A stretch of 64,000 nucleotides of DNA, taken from assembly GCF_018881655.1 (NCBI RefSeq), contig NZ_JACVPX010000008.1, forward strand, positions 62,001 through 126,000. The letters are read 5' to 3'. Numbering within the stretch: position 1 is the first letter of the stretch; the number at the start of each line of letters is the position of its first letter. The notes beneath the pieces were generated by a model, which saw only the letters and a list, made by a program, of their open reading frames with translations, ran no database searches and was not told where the DNA came from. Positions 1 through 11,086 of the stretch are shown here, piece after piece. This DNA comes from Polynucleobacter sp. Tro8-14-1 (lineage in GTDB: Bacteria > Pseudomonadota > Gammaproteobacteria > Burkholderiales > Burkholderiaceae). The position numbers and the translations under genes were made by a program.

Positions 1-569
1 AGGCCAATGGCTTCGCGTGTGCCACCCAAAAAATCCGCATGATCGATATCGATACTAGTCACAATTGCGCAATCAGCATCAACGATGTTGACAGCATCTA
101 AGCGACCACCCATACCCACTTCCAAGACAACTGCATCCAAATTGGACTTAGCAAACAGATGCATGATGGCTAAAGTAGTGAACTCAAAATACGTTAAGGT
201 CGGCGCATCGACTAGGCTCACCCGAGCTTCTTCGACAGCAGCAAAATGTTCAAGCAAGAGATTGTCTTTGACATCTTCACCATTGATGCGCGCACGCTCA
301 TTGAATTTGAGTAAATGTGGGGACGTATGGCAACCGACTCTATAGCCAGAAGCCAACAAAATGCTCTCCAGAAATGCACAGGTCGAGCCTTTGCCATTTG
401 TACCGGCAACCGTAATCACTGGGCAATCAAAATGGAGATCTAATGCAGCCTTCACGCGATTGATGCGCTCAAGCCCCATGTCTATGCCAACGGGGTGAGC
501 AGTTTCAAGATGGCTAAGCCAAGCCTCTAGGCTAGGAAATAATATGGGGGCTTGGTGTGCTGAGCTCAA
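1..569 (-). CDS. folC: Dihydrofolate synthase / folylpolyglutamate synthase (partial, C-terminus beyond window)
   Basis: Adds glutamate to dihydropteroate and to folates using ATP, in the cytoplasm. Only the first 189 codons are present; the frame runs off base 1. The Mur-ligase-type P-loop GTNGKGST is at residues 56-63, followed by TSPHL (82-86) and EVGMGGRLDAVN, which fits the FolC magnesium and substrate region. I chose the TTG at 567-569 as start because the homologous N-terminus (a SLEAWLSHLE-like stretch) begins just after it and no ATG precedes the conserved part. It lies 4 bases after the accD stop, so it is probably translationally coupled as the last visible gene of the trp-accD-folC run. 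Family identity is secure; the start codon is less so. Confidence 0.93.
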   Translation of the reverse strand, partial: MSSAHQAPILFPSLEAWLSHLETAHPVGIDMGLERINRVKAALDLHFDCPVITVAGTNGKGSTCAFLESILLASGYRVGCHTSPHLLKFNERARINGEDVKDNLLLEHFAAVEEARVSLVDAPTLTYFEFTTLAIMHLFAKSNLDAVVLEVGMGGRLDAVNIVDADCAIVTSIDIDHADFLGGTREAIG

Positions 570-573
570 GCGC

Positions 574-1461
574 TTAAACGACTGCGCTACCCGCGATAGC
601 AGGCTCAGGAAGCTTTTGTAACAAAGCAAGTAAACGCGCAATTTCACCGCGCATCTGACGACGATCAACAATCATGTCAATCCCGCCCTTTTGCATCAGG
701 AACTCAGATCTCTGAAATCCCTCTGGTAATTTCTCGCGAACAGTTTGCTCAATCACGCGAGGACCTGCAAAACCAATTAAGGCTTTTGGCTCAGCCATCA
801 CTACATCACCCATAAATGCAAAGCTAGCAGAAATACCGCCCATCGTTGGGTCAGTGAGCACGCTGATATAAGGCAAGCCTTTTTTAGCCAACAAGGTCAA
901 CATCGAGTTAGTCTTCGCCATTTGGAAAAGGGATAACAAGCTTTCTTGCATACGCGCACCGCCAGTAGCAGTGACACAAATGAAGGCGCACTTCTTATTA
1001 ATTGCCTCTTGTACTCCGCGGGCAAAACGCTCACCCACTACAGAGCCCATAGAGCCACCCATATATTGGAATTCGAAACAAGCAGCTACTACAGGAATGG
1101 CTTCAATCTTGCCGCCCATCACAATCAAGGCTTCAGATTCACCAGAAGCATCATTCGCTTCTTTAATGCGATCTGGATATTTTTTAGAGTCTTTAAATTT
1201 CAGCGGGTCAGTTGGATAGATATCAGCACCGATTTCGTAGCGGCCTTTTTCATCTAGCAAGCTGTCTAAGCGCAGACGTGCTCCGATACGCATGTGATGA
1301 CTACATTTTGGGCATACCGATAAATTGGCTTCAATGTCAGTGCTGTACAGAACAGTTTCACAACTGGGGCACTTGACCCACAATCCCTCAGGTACTGACT
1401 TGCGATTTGCAGGATCAGTATGTTGAATTTGGGGTGGGAGTAATTTATCTATCCAGCTCAT
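574..1461 (-). CDS. accD: Acetyl-CoA carboxylase, carboxyltransferase subunit beta
   Basis: Beta half of the carboxyltransferase that moves carboxyl from carboxybiotin to acetyl-CoA, giving malonyl-CoA for fatty acid synthesis. The 295-residue protein has the family's N-terminal zinc ribbon (C31, C34, C50, C53) and then a crotonase-like carboxyltransferase fold with the glycine-rich stretches ATGGARMQE and [12 protein letters not shown]. Length is normal. It sits 6 bases downstream of trpA and directly upstream of folC, the common betaproteobacterial order trpFBA-accD-folC, so co-transcription is likely. Confidence 0.97.
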   Translation of the reverse strand: MSWIDKLLPPQIQHTDPANRKSVPEGLWVKCPSCETVLYSTDIEANLSVCPKCSHHMRIGARLRLDSLLDEKGRYEIGADIYPTDPLKFKDSKKYPDRIKEANDASGESEALIVMGGKIEAIPVVAACFEFQYMGGSMGSVVGERFARGVQEAINKKCAFICVTATGGARMQESLLSLFQMAKTNSMLTLLAKKGLPYISVLTDPTMGGISASFAFMGDVVMAEPKALIGFAGPRVIEQTVREKLPEGFQRSEFLMQKGGIDMIVDRRQMRGEIARLLALLQKLPEPAIAGSAVV

Positions 1462-1467
1462 TAGTTT

Positions 1468-2265
1468 TTAGCTATCCAATGCGTCGCGTATCTCACGAAT
1501 GAAGGTTTCCAGTGATTGTACCGCCTGCCCAGGGGGCGCATCCTCTAAAAGGCGAATAATGCGGCTACCAATTACCACTGCATCAGCGCTAGCGGATACC
1601 GCCTTAGCGCTGGCAGCATCGCTAATTCCAAAGCCTACAGCAATCGGAATATCTGTCTCTTCACGAATTTTCGGGATGATGCTGGCCACATCCTGTGTAT
1701 TGAGGTTAGATGCACCAGTAACCCCTCTCATAGAAACGTAATAGATATAACCAGAAGCTATTTTGGCCGCCTCTTTAATGCGCTCATGTGATGAAGTAGG
1801 CGCTAATAAGAAGATCGGGTCAATACCGGCAACACGCATACGAGCGGCAAAATCCACGCACTCTTCTGGTGGGTAATCCACTACGAGAACACCGTCGACA
1901 CCAGCAGCCTTCGCTTCGGTTGCAAAACGCTCTGCTCCCATTTGCTCAACTGGGTTTGCATAACCCATCAAAACAACTGGTGTATTGGCATCCAGCTTGC
2001 GGAATTCTTTCACCATCTCTAAGCAGCTATACAAAGTGACGCCTTGAGTCAGCGCGCGTTCCGATGATCTCTGAATGACAGGACCATCAGCCATTGGATC
2101 TGAAAATGGCACACCTAATTCAATCACACTTGAACCGCCACGAACTAATGCATGCATGAGTTCAACGGTTTGTTTAGGATCTGGATCACCAGCAGTAATA
2201 AAAGGAATCAATCCTTTTTTGCCTGTTGCTTTTAGCTCCTTGAAGAGCGCAGTAATTTTTGACAT
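1468..2265 (-). CDS. trpA: Tryptophan synthase alpha chain
   Basis: Cleaves indole-3-glycerol phosphate to indole and glyceraldehyde 3-phosphate; the indole is channelled to TrpB. The 265 residues form a TIM barrel. The two catalytic acids are in place: E49 in [11 protein letters not shown] and D60 in PMADGP, at the same numbers as in the E. coli enzyme. It follows trpB after a 22-base gap and precedes accD. Length and motifs are ordinary. Confidence 0.97.
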   Translation of the reverse strand: MSKITALFKELKATGKKGLIPFITAGDPDPKQTVELMHALVRGGSSVIELGVPFSDPMADGPVIQRSSERALTQGVTLYSCLEMVKEFRKLDANTPVVLMGYANPVEQMGAERFATEAKAAGVDGVLVVDYPPEECVDFAARMRVAGIDPIFLLAPTSSHERIKEAAKIASGYIYYVSMRGVTGASNLNTQDVASIIPKIREETDIPIAVGFGISDAASAKAVSASADAVVIGSRIIRLLEDAPPGQAVQSLETFIREIRDALDS

Positions 2266-2287
2266 AAGTATTTCTTAAAAGTAATTC

Positions 2288-3481
2288 TTAACCTTCTGAT
2301 CCAGTTGCCTGGGCAACGGTATGCATATCCTTGTCACCGCGGCCAGAGAGGTTGACCAAAATAGTCTTGTCTTTAGGCAGGGTCTTAGCAAGTTTGCAGG
2401 CATAAGCAATAGCGTGTGAAGACTCAAGCGCAGGAATAATGCCTTCAATCTGGCAGCAATCATGGAATGCTTGGAGCGCCTCTTCATCTGTAATTGCCAC
2501 ATATTCTGCTCGACCAGAATCTTTTAACCATGCATGCTCAGGACCAACGCCTGGGTAATCCATGCCAGCAGAAACAGAGTGCGTTTCAGAGATCTGGCCA
2601 TTCTTATCTTGCAATAAATAAGTACGGTTGCCGTGCAACACACCAGGCGTGCCAACGCACAAGGCCGCTGAATGCAAACCACTTCCCAGACCATGTCCTG
2701 CTGCCTCAACACCAATGAGTTTCACTTCCGGGAAATCGATGTAAGGATAAAAAATGCCCATCGCATTAGAGCCGCCGCCAACACAAGCTAAAACATAGTC
2801 AGGTTGACGACCAGTCATCTCTGGCATCTGTACTTTGCACTCTTCACCAATCACACTCTGAAAATCTCTCACCATCATTGGATAAGGATGTGGTCCTGCG
2901 ACGGTTCCGATGATGTAGAAAGTATTGTCCACGTTGGTAACCCAATCGCGCATCGCTTCATTGAGCGCATCTTTCAAAGTCTTGGTACCAGATTCCACTG
3001 GAACCACCTTAGCGCCAAGTAACTTCATACGAAATACGTTTTGCGCCTGACGGGCTACGTCCACAGAGCCTTGATAGACTGTGCAGTCCAAACCAAAGCG
3101 AGCGCAGATCGTTGCTGTAGCAACGCCGTGCTGCCCTGCCCCTGTCTCAGCAATAATACGAGGCTTACCCATACGTTTGGCCAACATTGCTTGGCCAATC
3201 ACGTTATTAATCTTGTGTGCGCCTGTGTGATTTAAATCTTCACGCTTCAGGTAGATTTGTGCGCCACCCAGCATTTCGCTCCAACGCTTAGCGTGATAAA
3301 CCGGTGAAGGTCTACCAACAAAGTGTTTGAGCTCATAATGAAACTCTTCAATGAATTCTGGATCGTGTTGATACTTTGCATAAGCTTCTTTAAGCTCATC
3401 CAAAGCAAACATCAATGTCTCAGACACAAACACGCCGCCATAGGGACCGAAGTGTCCTCGTGCATCTGGCTTGTCGTACAT
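2288..3481 (-). CDS. trpB: Tryptophan synthase beta chain
   Basis: PLP enzyme that condenses indole with serine to make tryptophan. The 397-residue protein carries the PLP lysine K90 in [11 protein letters not shown] and the phosphate-binding glycine loop [10 protein letters not shown]. It works as an alpha2-beta2 complex with the product of the next gene, trpA. The ATG follows the trpF stop by 30 bases. No anomalies were seen. Confidence 0.98.
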   Translation of the reverse strand: MYDKPDARGHFGPYGGVFVSETLMFALDELKEAYAKYQHDPEFIEEFHYELKHFVGRPSPVYHAKRWSEMLGGAQIYLKREDLNHTGAHKINNVIGQAMLAKRMGKPRIIAETGAGQHGVATATICARFGLDCTVYQGSVDVARQAQNVFRMKLLGAKVVPVESGTKTLKDALNEAMRDWVTNVDNTFYIIGTVAGPHPYPMMVRDFQSVIGEECKVQMPEMTGRQPDYVLACVGGGSNAMGIFYPYIDFPEVKLIGVEAAGHGLGSGLHSAALCVGTPGVLHGNRTYLLQDKNGQISETHSVSAGMDYPGVGPEHAWLKDSGRAEYVAITDEEALQAFHDCCQIEGIIPALESSHAIAYACKLAKTLPKDKTILVNLSGRGDKDMHTVAQATGSEG

Positions 3482-3511
3482 AGCTACCTCTTTTGATTTA
3501 TCTACAGCAAA

Positions 3512-4189
3512 TTATTGGGACGATGCTTTGGCATCCGCTGCGCGCACTGCTTGAACAAATTGGGCCATGAGCGCAGGATCCTTAACACCCCTGCTGCTTT
3601 CTACGCCACTACTGACGTCAACCGCGCAAGGATGCAGGCGTGCAATGGCCTCGCCCACGTTGTGCGTGTTCAATCCACCACTCAAAACGACCCGAGGCGC
3701 GTTTTCGCTTACCCATGTCTGTGGAATCCCTTGCCAATCAAAAGGAACGCCTCCGCCACCATATCCCTCAACCAGGGCATCCAGCAGAAAAGCGTTTGCA
3801 TCCCCATATTGTAGGGAAAAATCATCAAAAGCGAAGCTAGTTCCTACACGAGCAGCCTTCATCCAAGGCTCGCCTGCAGCAAGCTGGGCACAGCGCTCTG
3901 GGGTCTCATCCCCATGAAACTGCCATAAGGTGATCGAGGCAGCAGCCCGAATAGCGGCAAATTCTTCATCTGTAGCATTTACAACCAATCCAACGGCATC
4001 TACCCCCGCAGGAAGTCTAGAAATGAGCTGAGCGGCGATATTAGGGCTCACAGCCCGAACGCTAGGGGGATAAAAGACGAAGCCAACAGCATCCACCCCC
4101 GCAGAAACAGCGGAATCGATGTCAGCAGCCGTCTTTAAGCCGCAGATTTTGACCCTAGTTCGGCCCGGAGAATATGTCAGTAAGCCCAT
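3512..4189 (-). CDS. trpF: Phosphoribosylanthranilate isomerase
   Basis: Third step of the tryptophan branch: Amadori rearrangement of phosphoribosylanthranilate. Catalytic cysteine C16 lies in VKICGLKT, and the general-acid aspartate is in CAVDVSSGVE near the C-terminus. The open frame extends far upstream into truA, but homology begins at the ATG at 4187-4189 (MGLLTYSP), giving a 225-residue protein of normal size. The gap to the truA stop is 25 bases and has no strong Shine-Dalgarno, so translation may be coupled to truA. It is the first of the trpF-trpB-trpA-accD-folC genes; trpE, D and C are not in the window. Confidence 0.94.
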   Translation of the reverse strand: MGLLTYSPGRTRVKICGLKTAADIDSAVSAGVDAVGFVFYPPSVRAVSPNIAAQLISRLPAGVDAVGLVVNATDEEFAAIRAAASITLWQFHGDETPERCAQLAAGEPWMKAARVGTSFAFDDFSLQYGDANAFLLDALVEGYGGGGVPFDWQGIPQTWVSENAPRVVLSGGLNTHNVGEAIARLHPCAVDVSSGVESSRGVKDPALMAQFVQAVRAADAKASSQ

Positions 4190-4214
4190 AAATGAATGAT
4201 AAGGCCAAGGGCCT

Positions 4215-5066
4215 TTATTTCCCTTGCGCTTTCTTTTGCTTCCCGATGACCTGAGCTGGCAGCCAAGAGTTTTCCAACCAAGGCTGGGGGATGGCAAATT
4301 CGTCCGGATAAGTGATTTTGGCCAAATATAGGCCATCGGCCATAAAAGTAGGAGCGGCGATTTGCCTATTCTTAGCAGCCAAGACTTCGGCCATCCACTC
4401 CGGCTTTTGTCTGCCCTGACCAATTTGCAAAAAACAGCCGACCACATTGCGGATCATGTGATGCAAAAAAGCATTTCCCCGGATCCGGAAATACAGCCAT
4501 GGTTGATCAGAAATAATCTCAATGGAGTAAATCGTTTTTACCGGTGTTTTACTTTGGCACTCAGATGAGCGAAAAGAACTAAAGTCGTGTTCGCCAATCA
4601 AGCACTCAGCTGATTTTTTCATAGCCTCGACATAAAGCCATTGATTTGGGGGCACCAGTAAGTAACCTGCGCGTGAGTGCGACATCGGCGCACGACAAGG
4701 CCCCGCTTGCAAGGCATAAATATATTCACGCTCATAAGCAGAGAAGCGCGCACTGAACTCATCAGAAACTGGCTTTGCCCAGTTAATAACAATCGATGGC
4801 GGCAAGAATGAGTTCACACCCCTTACCCATGAAAAGTCTTCACGCTCAACATTGGTATCAAAGTGCACAACCTGTCCTAAGGCATGTACACCAGCATCGG
4901 TTCTGCCTGCGGTGATTGTATGAATGGGCCGTTCTGCACAAGCCTGCTCACCAACAAAGGCTGTAATGGCCTTTTCTAATTCATCTTGTACTGTGTTGTG
5001 ATTGACTTGGGTTTGCCAGCCTGAATAGGGGCTGCCGTCATACTGAAGGCCAAGGGCTATGCGCAT
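4215..5066 (-). CDS. truA: tRNA pseudouridine(38-40) synthase
   Basis: Makes pseudouridine at positions 38-40 of the tRNA anticodon arm. The catalytic aspartate is D57 in the family signature [14 protein letters not shown], and [15 protein letters not shown] is the conserved C-terminal active-site strand. At 283 residues it is slightly longer than the E. coli enzyme because of a short basic tail. It lies 3 bases downstream of fimV and upstream of trpF, the gene order usual for this bacterial group. Confidence 0.97.
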   Translation of the reverse strand: MRIALGLQYDGSPYSGWQTQVNHNTVQDELEKAITAFVGEQACAERPIHTITAGRTDAGVHALGQVVHFDTNVEREDFSWVRGVNSFLPPSIVINWAKPVSDEFSARFSAYEREYIYALQAGPCRAPMSHSRAGYLLVPPNQWLYVEAMKKSAECLIGEHDFSSFRSSECQSKTPVKTIYSIEIISDQPWLYFRIRGNAFLHHMIRNVVGCFLQIGQGRQKPEWMAEVLAAKNRQIAAPTFMADGLYLAKITYPDEFAIPQPWLENSWLPAQVIGKQKKAQGK

Positions 5067-5069
5067 GGT

Positions 5070-6461
5070 TTAGGTATTGCGATGCGAGATTTCTGCCAAC
5101 AAGCCCTGCGCCTCAATGGTGATGGCTGGATCGACAGAATTACTGATACGAAGCACTTCATCCAAAGACTTTTTAGCTGCAGAGAAATCTTCGATCGTGA
5201 TGTAAGCACGCGCCAGATTCAATTTGACGCGCAAAGTATCTGCAAGTGGATTTGACACTGGAGCAGTTATTGTTGCAGGAACCTCTTTAGCGGGCTTTGA
5301 AAGATCAAGATCTATACCATCAAACAATGTCTTTGCACGAGCCGGCATTTCAAAATGAGAGCTGGCTGCAGGCTTCTCATTTTTAGCAACATGATGTGTG
5401 TCGGCATGAAAGCTTGGCGCTTCTGAGCGACGCGCATTGCGGGCTAAGCCCCAGAGCAATAAACCGGTTAAACCTATCAAACCAATAGCCAGAATAGCTG
5501 GGCCTAATCCACCTAAGCCACCTAAGCCAAAATTGCTGTCGACTGCTTTCTTCTCCTTAGATTTATCTAGAAGTCTCTGTAAGTCAGCGATATTCTTTTC
5601 TAACTCAGCAACCCGAGCTTTAGTCTGCTCCAACATCTTCTCTTGAGCGACTAACTCTTCAGTGTAGCGACGCTCTTGATCGTTGCCATCAGCGCTTGAA
5701 CCAATCTTCAGTCGATCCTTAGGAATAACTTCCTCTGTTTTAGCATTACCTGATTTTCCATTAGCAGTGCCTGCTTCTTTTTCGCCATGTTCCGCGCGCC
5801 ACTGTTCGTTAGCATCTGCTACAAACTGATTTGCCTCTACCGGACTAATGGAGCGCAGCAGCGCCTGACCGGGTTTGGACAACTCAGCTCCGGCGGCCAA
5901 GCGATTGATGCTACCGCTAGCAAACGCATCGGGATTGGCCTTATATAGGGCCATCATGGTTTGATCTAAGGTAGCACCATCTAATTGGGGTGCCATGATG
6001 GCAGCTATTTCAGATAAGGACTGCCCCGACTTTACAGTGATCTTCTGTACATCACCAAGTAACAATGTGAATGTCTTAGTAAGACTGCCGCTAGACCAAT
6101 TGAGATTAACCAATACATCTAAGAATGGATCATCGGTCATCGGTACAGAATTGACTGTCTCTACCAAAACCATCAGCTGCTCTTGACGATTGCGATACAC
6201 GATTGCCTGCGGATTGAGCTCAAGAATCTTTTGTGAAATACCTAAGCGCTCATAAGATGCCTTATTAGGCATTGTCACGTTCAGGGTTGATAAAGCACCT
6301 TGCTCATCTGCACCAACTCGAATTGGGATCTCTACGCGGAGTGGCTCACCACGGCGTGACTGGAGTTGAGGGGCGCCTAAGCTAATCGCACCAGCAATAG
6401 ATGACCAACTAAGCAGAACAATACAAAGTAGCTTTAAGCCCAGCCGGCTAATACGAAACAT
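5070..6461 (-). CDS. fimV: FimV-family polar/peptidoglycan-binding protein, short form
   Basis: FimV proteins are inner-membrane proteins with a periplasmic peptidoglycan-binding part; they organise cell-pole and type IV pilus functions in relatives. The start is the ATG at 6459-6461: it opens a clean signal peptide (MFRISRLGLK, a hydrophobic core, then SIAGA), whereas the longer frame overlaps asd. After that come the FimV N-terminal domain (about residues 26-135), a FimV-type LysM (VKSGQSLSEIA onward), a coiled coil (about 260-305), a glycine/leucine-rich membrane segment, and a C-terminal TPR-like FimV motif (LARAYITIEDFSAAKKSLDEVL). At 463 residues it is much shorter than Pseudomonas FimV, lacking most of the acidic cytoplasmic region. 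Confidence 0.88.
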   Translation of the reverse strand: MFRISRLGLKLLCIVLLSWSSIAGAISLGAPQLQSRRGEPLRVEIPIRVGADEQGALSTLNVTMPNKASYERLGISQKILELNPQAIVYRNRQEQLMVLVETVNSVPMTDDPFLDVLVNLNWSSGSLTKTFTLLLGDVQKITVKSGQSLSEIAAIMAPQLDGATLDQTMMALYKANPDAFASGSINRLAAGAELSKPGQALLRSISPVEANQFVADANEQWRAEHGEKEAGTANGKSGNAKTEEVIPKDRLKIGSSADGNDQERRYTEELVAQEKMLEQTKARVAELEKNIADLQRLLDKSKEKKAVDSNFGLGGLGGLGPAILAIGLIGLTGLLLWGLARNARRSEAPSFHADTHHVAKNEKPAASSHFEMPARAKTLFDGIDLDLSKPAKEVPATITAPVSNPLADTLRVKLNLARAYITIEDFSAAKKSLDEVLRISNSVDPAITIEAQGLLAEISHRNT

Positions 6462-6471
6462 AAAGGCTAAA

Positions 6472-7629
6472 TTACTTCTCAAGCAGAATGCGAAGCATGC
6501 GGCGCAATGGCTCAGCAGCACCCCATAAGAGCTGGTCGCCAACAGTAAAGGCGCCCAAATACTCTGGGCCCATTGCCATCTTATGTAAACGGCCAATAGG
6601 TACAGTCAAGGTACCACTGACAGCAGCAGGCGATAAATCACGCTCAGTAGTTTCGCGATCATTCGGCACTACTTTGACCCACTGATTATCTGCAGCCAGA
6701 ATCGCCTCGATCTCTTTGAGTGGAATATCTTTTTTGAGCTTCACAGTCAAACCTTGTGAATGGCAACGCATCGCACCTACACGAACGCACAAACCATCGA
6801 TTGGAATACTGCCAGGTGTGCGGAATGCAGGACGACCTAAGATCTTATTGAACTCAGCTCCACCCTTCCACTCTTCTTTAGTTTGTCCATTCTCAACAGG
6901 TACGTCGATCCAAGGAATTAGGCTCCCCGCTAAGGCGGTGTTACGGAAATTCTTTTTCGGGAAATCAGAAGAGCGCAACGTTTCAGTAACCTTGCGATCA
7001 ATGTCCAAAATCCAAGAAGATGGGTCAGCCAATTCCGTAGCAACGCTGTCGCGTAATGCGCCCATTTGCAGCAAAAGCTCGCGCATATTCTGCGCACCAG
7101 CACCAGAAGCTGCTTGATAAGTCATCGCGCTAATCCACTCAACCATGTCAGCCTTAACCAAGCCACCCATAGCCATCATCATCAAACTCACAGTGCAATT
7201 AGCGCCGATCCAATTCTTCCCACCAGCGGCTAAAGCTTTATCAATCACCGGGCGATTAACCGGATCTAAAACCAATACTGCGTCATCCTTCATACGCAAT
7301 GCACTAGCAGCATCAATCCAGTGACCATTCCACCCTGCTGCACGCAGCTTAGGGAATATGTCATTGGTGTAATCGCCGCCTTGGCAAGTCAAGATGATGT
7401 CGCAACGTGACAATGCTTTGATGTCATTCGCATCTTGCAAAGTGCTTTCGCTCTTAGTCACTTTTTGACCATTGAGCAAAGGCACCTCTCCACCTGCTTG
7501 GCTGGTGCTAAAAAATACAGGCTCGATTAGATCGAAATCCTTTTCAGCCAACATTCTCTCCATGAGAACGCTACCAACCATACCGCGCCAGCCAACTAAA
7601 CCAACTAAAGGTGTTTTTGAATTTGCCAT
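6472..7629 (-). CDS. asd: Aspartate-semialdehyde dehydrogenase
   Basis: Reduces aspartyl phosphate to aspartate semialdehyde with NADPH, the branch point to lysine/diaminopimelate, threonine and methionine. The 385-residue protein begins with a Rossmann motif ([11 protein letters not shown]) and has the nucleophilic cysteine C145 in [10 protein letters not shown]. The conserved histidine region RCHSQG follows. It is placed between leuB and fimV, and the 46-base gap to leuB has no obvious terminator. Confidence 0.97.
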   Translation of the reverse strand: MANSKTPLVGLVGWRGMVGSVLMERMLAEKDFDLIEPVFFSTSQAGGEVPLLNGQKVTKSESTLQDANDIKALSRCDIILTCQGGDYTNDIFPKLRAAGWNGHWIDAASALRMKDDAVLVLDPVNRPVIDKALAAGGKNWIGANCTVSLMMMAMGGLVKADMVEWISAMTYQAASGAGAQNMRELLLQMGALRDSVATELADPSSWILDIDRKVTETLRSSDFPKKNFRNTALAGSLIPWIDVPVENGQTKEEWKGGAEFNKILGRPAFRTPGSIPIDGLCVRVGAMRCHSQGLTVKLKKDIPLKEIEAILAADNQWVKVVPNDRETTERDLSPAAVSGTLTVPIGRLHKMAMGPEYLGAFTVGDQLLWGAAEPLRRMLRILLEK

Positions 7630-7675
7630 GATGAACTATCTAGTGAATGTATTTGATTTGCTTCTAGTTAATTTC

Positions 7676-8746
7676 TTACGCAAGCGCTGCAACTACAGCA
7701 TCGCCCATTTCAACCGTTGATACTTTTTTCGTGCCTTCGGTATAAATGTCTGCCGTTCTTAAACCTTGCGCTAAGACTTTCTGCACTGCTTTTTCAATGC
7801 GATCTGCTTCTGCAGGCATACCTAATGAATAACGCAACATCATTGCCGCAGACAAAATGGTTGCCAATGGATTGGCGATACCCTTACCAGCGATATCCGG
7901 CGCAGAACCATGGCTAGGCTCATATAAACCCTTGTTGTTCTTATCCAGGGATGCAGATGGCAACATACCGATTGAACCGGTCAACATTGCGGCTTCATCA
8001 GACAAGATGTCACCAAATAGATTGCCGGTTACCACCACGTCAAATGCTTTAGGCGCTTTAACCAACTGCATCGCAGCGTTATCTACATACATATGAGATA
8101 ACTCAACATCTGGGTAGTCTTTAGAAACCCGAATCATGACTTCACGCCAAAGCTGAGAAGTCTCTAATACGTTTGCCTTGTCTACGCTGCACACTTTTTT
8201 ACCGCGCTTGCGTGCTGCCTCAAAAGCAACACGTCCAATACGCTCTACTTCAGGCTCGCTGTAATGCATAGTGTCAAACCCTTCACGAGCGCCCTTAAAC
8301 AAAGGCAACTCCGAAGTGCGAATACCGCGTGGCTGACCAAAATAAATATCACCATTGAGCTCACGCACAATCAAGATATCCAAGCCACCAATGATTTCTG
8401 GCTTAAGGCTGGATGCAGCTGTAAGTTCTGGATAGCAAATTGCTGGTCTGAAATTAGCAAACAACTCGAGGTGTTTACGCAAACCCAAGATGGCTTGTTC
8501 GGGACGCAGTTCGCGTGCAAGCGTGTCGTATTTCCAGTCACCTACTGCACCAAACAAAATAGCATCCGCTTTTTTAGCGAGCTCTAGGGTGGCTGGTGGC
8601 AAAGGATGTCCAGCGACGTCATAAGCTGCTCCGCCTACGGGAGCTTCTTCTAAATCAAACTTTGGGCCAAGGGCTTGGAGCACTCGAACAGCTTGAGCAA
8701 CGATTTCCGGGCCGATACCATCGCCCGGTAGAACTGCAATTTTCAT
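7676..8746 (-). CDS. leuB: 3-isopropylmalate dehydrogenase
   Basis: NAD-dependent oxidative decarboxylation of 3-isopropylmalate in leucine synthesis. The 356 residues show the isocitrate/isopropylmalate dehydrogenase family pattern: the N-terminal LPGDGIGPE, the metal/substrate region [13 protein letters not shown], and the NAD-binding [18 protein letters not shown]. Length is normal. It lies 23 bases after leuD in the leuC-leuD-leuB series. Confidence 0.98.
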   Translation of the reverse strand: MKIAVLPGDGIGPEIVAQAVRVLQALGPKFDLEEAPVGGAAYDVAGHPLPPATLELAKKADAILFGAVGDWKYDTLARELRPEQAILGLRKHLELFANFRPAICYPELTAASSLKPEIIGGLDILIVRELNGDIYFGQPRGIRTSELPLFKGAREGFDTMHYSEPEVERIGRVAFEAARKRGKKVCSVDKANVLETSQLWREVMIRVSKDYPDVELSHMYVDNAAMQLVKAPKAFDVVVTGNLFGDILSDEAAMLTGSIGMLPSASLDKNNKGLYEPSHGSAPDIAGKGIANPLATILSAAMMLRYSLGMPAEADRIEKAVQKVLAQGLRTADIYTEGTKKVSTVEMGDAVVAALA

Positions 8747-8769
8747 GAAAGGCCTTTAAATCAACGAAA

Positions 8770-9417
8770 TTACGGCAATTGTGTCGCAAGCCAAGGCATT
8801 TTTAGAATGCGCTCGGCTTCATAAGCCTTGATTTTATCTGCATGTTGCAGGGTTAGGCCAATATCGTCTAAGCCGTTAAGAAGGCAATACTTTCTAAATG
8901 GGGCCACTTCAAAGCTATAAGCAGTGCCATCGGGGGCAATAACCTGCTGTGCTGCTAGATCGATCGCTAATTGATAGCCGTTAAACGCTTGGGTTTCGTT
9001 AAAAAGATGGTCAACCTGCATTTCAGTCAAAACAATCGGCAAAACACCGTTTTTGAAGCAGTTGTTGTAGAAAATATCTGCAAAACTAGGTGCAATCACC
9101 GCTCTAAAGCCAAATTGATCCAAGGCCCAGGGTGCATGCTCACGGGAACTGCCGCAGCCAAAGTTCTTACGAGCCAGCAGAATGCCAGCACCTTTGTAGC
9201 GTGGTTGATTGAGCACAAAGTCAGGGTTGATGGGACGCGTACTGCAATCTTGACCAGGTTCACCATGATCGAGGTAGCGCCATTCATCAAACAGATTTTG
9301 ACCAAAGCCAGTCTTCTTGATTGATTTTAGAAACTGCTTCGGAATAATGGCATCGGTATCCACGTTCTCGCGATTAAGCGGAGCAACTAAACCTTTGTAT
9401 ACCGTAAATTTTTCCAT
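8770..9417 (-). CDS. leuD: 3-isopropylmalate dehydratase, small subunit
   Basis: Small subunit of isopropylmalate isomerase, an aconitase-family swivel domain partnering LeuC. The 215 residues contain [11 protein letters not shown] and the conserved substrate loop [14 protein letters not shown]. Size is typical. A small entericidin-like lipoprotein gene separates it from leuC. Confidence 0.97.
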   Translation of the reverse strand: MEKFTVYKGLVAPLNRENVDTDAIIPKQFLKSIKKTGFGQNLFDEWRYLDHGEPGQDCSTRPINPDFVLNQPRYKGAGILLARKNFGCGSSREHAPWALDQFGFRAVIAPSFADIFYNNCFKNGVLPIVLTEMQVDHLFNETQAFNGYQLAIDLAAQQVIAPDGTAYSFEVAPFRKYCLLNGLDDIGLTLQHADKIKAYEAERILKMPWLATQLP

Positions 9418-9440
9418 GATTCGATTTTTACTCTAAATGT

Positions 9441-9647
9441 TTACTTCACAGGGGTAACAACAACATCCTTACCCTTGGTTTGAGATTGATTGTTTTGCTG
9501 TGTATTACTTGATCCGCCCATGGATGTTCCCATGTTCTGCAAGTCCTTACCAACACCTTCCATGGTGCTGCTACATGCAGAAATAATGATTCCAGCGATG
9601 CCAATAATTGCGAGCCTAGAAATTAAAGAGAGTGAAGAAAATTTCAT
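9441..9647 (-). CDS. Entericidin-like small lipoprotein
   Basis: A 68-residue predicted lipoprotein: a hydrophobic signal (about residues 8-23), a lipobox ending ISAC with lipidated Cys25, then SSTMEGVGKDLQNMG, which resembles entericidin A/B (a short cell-envelope lipoprotein family sometimes linked to bacteriolysis), and a polar Q/N/S-rich tail. The ATG is preceded by a good GGAAG Shine-Dalgarno that starts right at the leuC stop, so it belongs to the leu transcript. What it does there is unknown; entericidin assignment rests only on the short conserved core. Confidence 0.75.
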   Translation of the reverse strand: MKFSSLSLISRLAIIGIAGIIISACSSTMEGVGKDLQNMGTSMGGSSNTQQNNQSQTKGKDVVVTPVK

Positions 9648-9659
9648 TAATCAGCTTCC

Positions 9660-11069
9660 TTATGAAATCTTACGCACGTCAACAAAGTGACCTTCGATCG
9701 CTGCAGCAGCTGCCATTGCAGGGCTAACCAAATGTGTGCGACCACCATTGCCTTGACGACCTTCGAAGTTGCGATTCGATGTTGAGGCGCAACGCTCTCC
9801 CGGCTCCAAGCGATCAGCATTCATGGCCAAGCACATAGAACATCCAGGTTCACGCCACTCGAAGCCGGCAGCCTTGAATATGCGATCCAAACCTTCGCGC
9901 TCTGCTTGGGCTTTTACCAAACCAGAACCAGGAACGACCAATGCTAACTTCACATTGGCAGCCACTTTTTTACCTAGACGATCGACCACCTTAGCAGCTG
10001 CACGCATATCTTCAATGCGACTGTTAGTGCATGAGCCGATAAATACTTTATCTATAGAGATGCTACTCAATGGTGTATTTGGTACGAGGTTCATGTACTC
10101 CAAAGCACGCTCCATTGCTGAACGCTTGTTTGGATCACGCTCTTTTTCTGGATCAGGAACACGCTCACTAATCGCCAGCACCATTTCTGGTGAAGTTCCC
10201 CAGGTAACCTGTGGAGCGATTTCTTCTGCACGCAATTCGACTACGGCATCAAACTTTGCATCAGGATCTGAATGCAAGGTTCTCCAATATTGCAATGCCT
10301 GCAACATCGCTGGGCCCTCAGGCGCATATGGACGACCCTGAATATATTCAATCGTAGTTTCATCTACAGCAACTAAACCAGCGCGCGCGCCAGCTTCAAT
10401 CGCCATATTGCAGATAGTCATACGACCTTCCATTGAAAGGTTGCGAATGGCTTCGCCAGCAAACTCTATGGTGTAACCCGTACCACCTGCAGTACCAATC
10501 TTGCCAATCACTGCAAGAACGATATCCTTAGCAGTGGAGCCTGGCTGCAGACGACCATCAACACGCACCAGCATGTTTTTGCTCTTCTTCATGAGCAACG
10601 TTTGGGTTGCCAATACATGCTCGACTTCCGAAGTGCCAATACCGAACGCCAGAGCACCAAAAGCACCATGCGTACTAGTGTGAGAATCACCACAAACCAC
10701 GGTCATGCCAGGTAAGGTTGCACCCTGCTCTGGCCCGATGACGTGAACAATCCCTTGTCGGGTGTCATTCATCTTGTATTGGGTAATCCCAAAGGCATCG
10801 CAGTTTTGATCCAAAGTATCTACTTGCAACTTAGATATCGGATCAGTAATTCCTTCGGAGCGATCCGTCGTTGGTACGTTGTGATCAGAAACTGCCAAAT
10901 TAGCGGAGATACGCCAAACTGGACGGCCAGCCAAATTCAAACCCTCAAATGCCTGGGGACTGGTTACCTCATGAAGCAACTGACGATCGATATAAATCGT
11001 GGCTGTGCCATCTTCTTCAGAGTAAACAACGTGGTCGTCCCACAATTTGTCATAAAGCGTACGAGACAT
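9660..11069 (-). CDS. leuC: 3-isopropylmalate dehydratase, large subunit
   Basis: Catalytic [4Fe-4S] subunit of isopropylmalate isomerase (2- to 3-isopropylmalate). The 469-residue protein has the aconitase-type cysteine signatures [14 protein letters not shown] and GCSMCLAMN and the active-site region [13 protein letters not shown]. It starts 17 bases after the gltA stop, so it is probably read through from the sdh-gltA genes unless a promoter lies inside gltA. Confidence 0.98.
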   Translation of the reverse strand: MSRTLYDKLWDDHVVYSEEDGTATIYIDRQLLHEVTSPQAFEGLNLAGRPVWRISANLAVSDHNVPTTDRSEGITDPISKLQVDTLDQNCDAFGITQYKMNDTRQGIVHVIGPEQGATLPGMTVVCGDSHTSTHGAFGALAFGIGTSEVEHVLATQTLLMKKSKNMLVRVDGRLQPGSTAKDIVLAVIGKIGTAGGTGYTIEFAGEAIRNLSMEGRMTICNMAIEAGARAGLVAVDETTIEYIQGRPYAPEGPAMLQALQYWRTLHSDPDAKFDAVVELRAEEIAPQVTWGTSPEMVLAISERVPDPEKERDPNKRSAMERALEYMNLVPNTPLSSISIDKVFIGSCTNSRIEDMRAAAKVVDRLGKKVAANVKLALVVPGSGLVKAQAEREGLDRIFKAAGFEWREPGCSMCLAMNADRLEPGERCASTSNRNFEGRQGNGGRTHLVSPAMAAAAAIEGHFVDVRKIS

Positions 11070-11086
11070 GAGAGACCTTAAATACC

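Noticed and set aside
4191..4211. AAGGCC/GGCCTT hairpin between truA and trpF, considered as a terminator
   Set aside because: The stem is six pairs with a 3-base loop; the following TTATTT lies on the plus strand, which is not the transcribed direction of the flanking genes.
9769..10341. A 190-codon plus-strand open frame opposite leuC
   Set aside because: It mirrors a fully conserved enzyme gene, has no recognisable domain or ribosome site, and its composition follows the codon structure of leuC.
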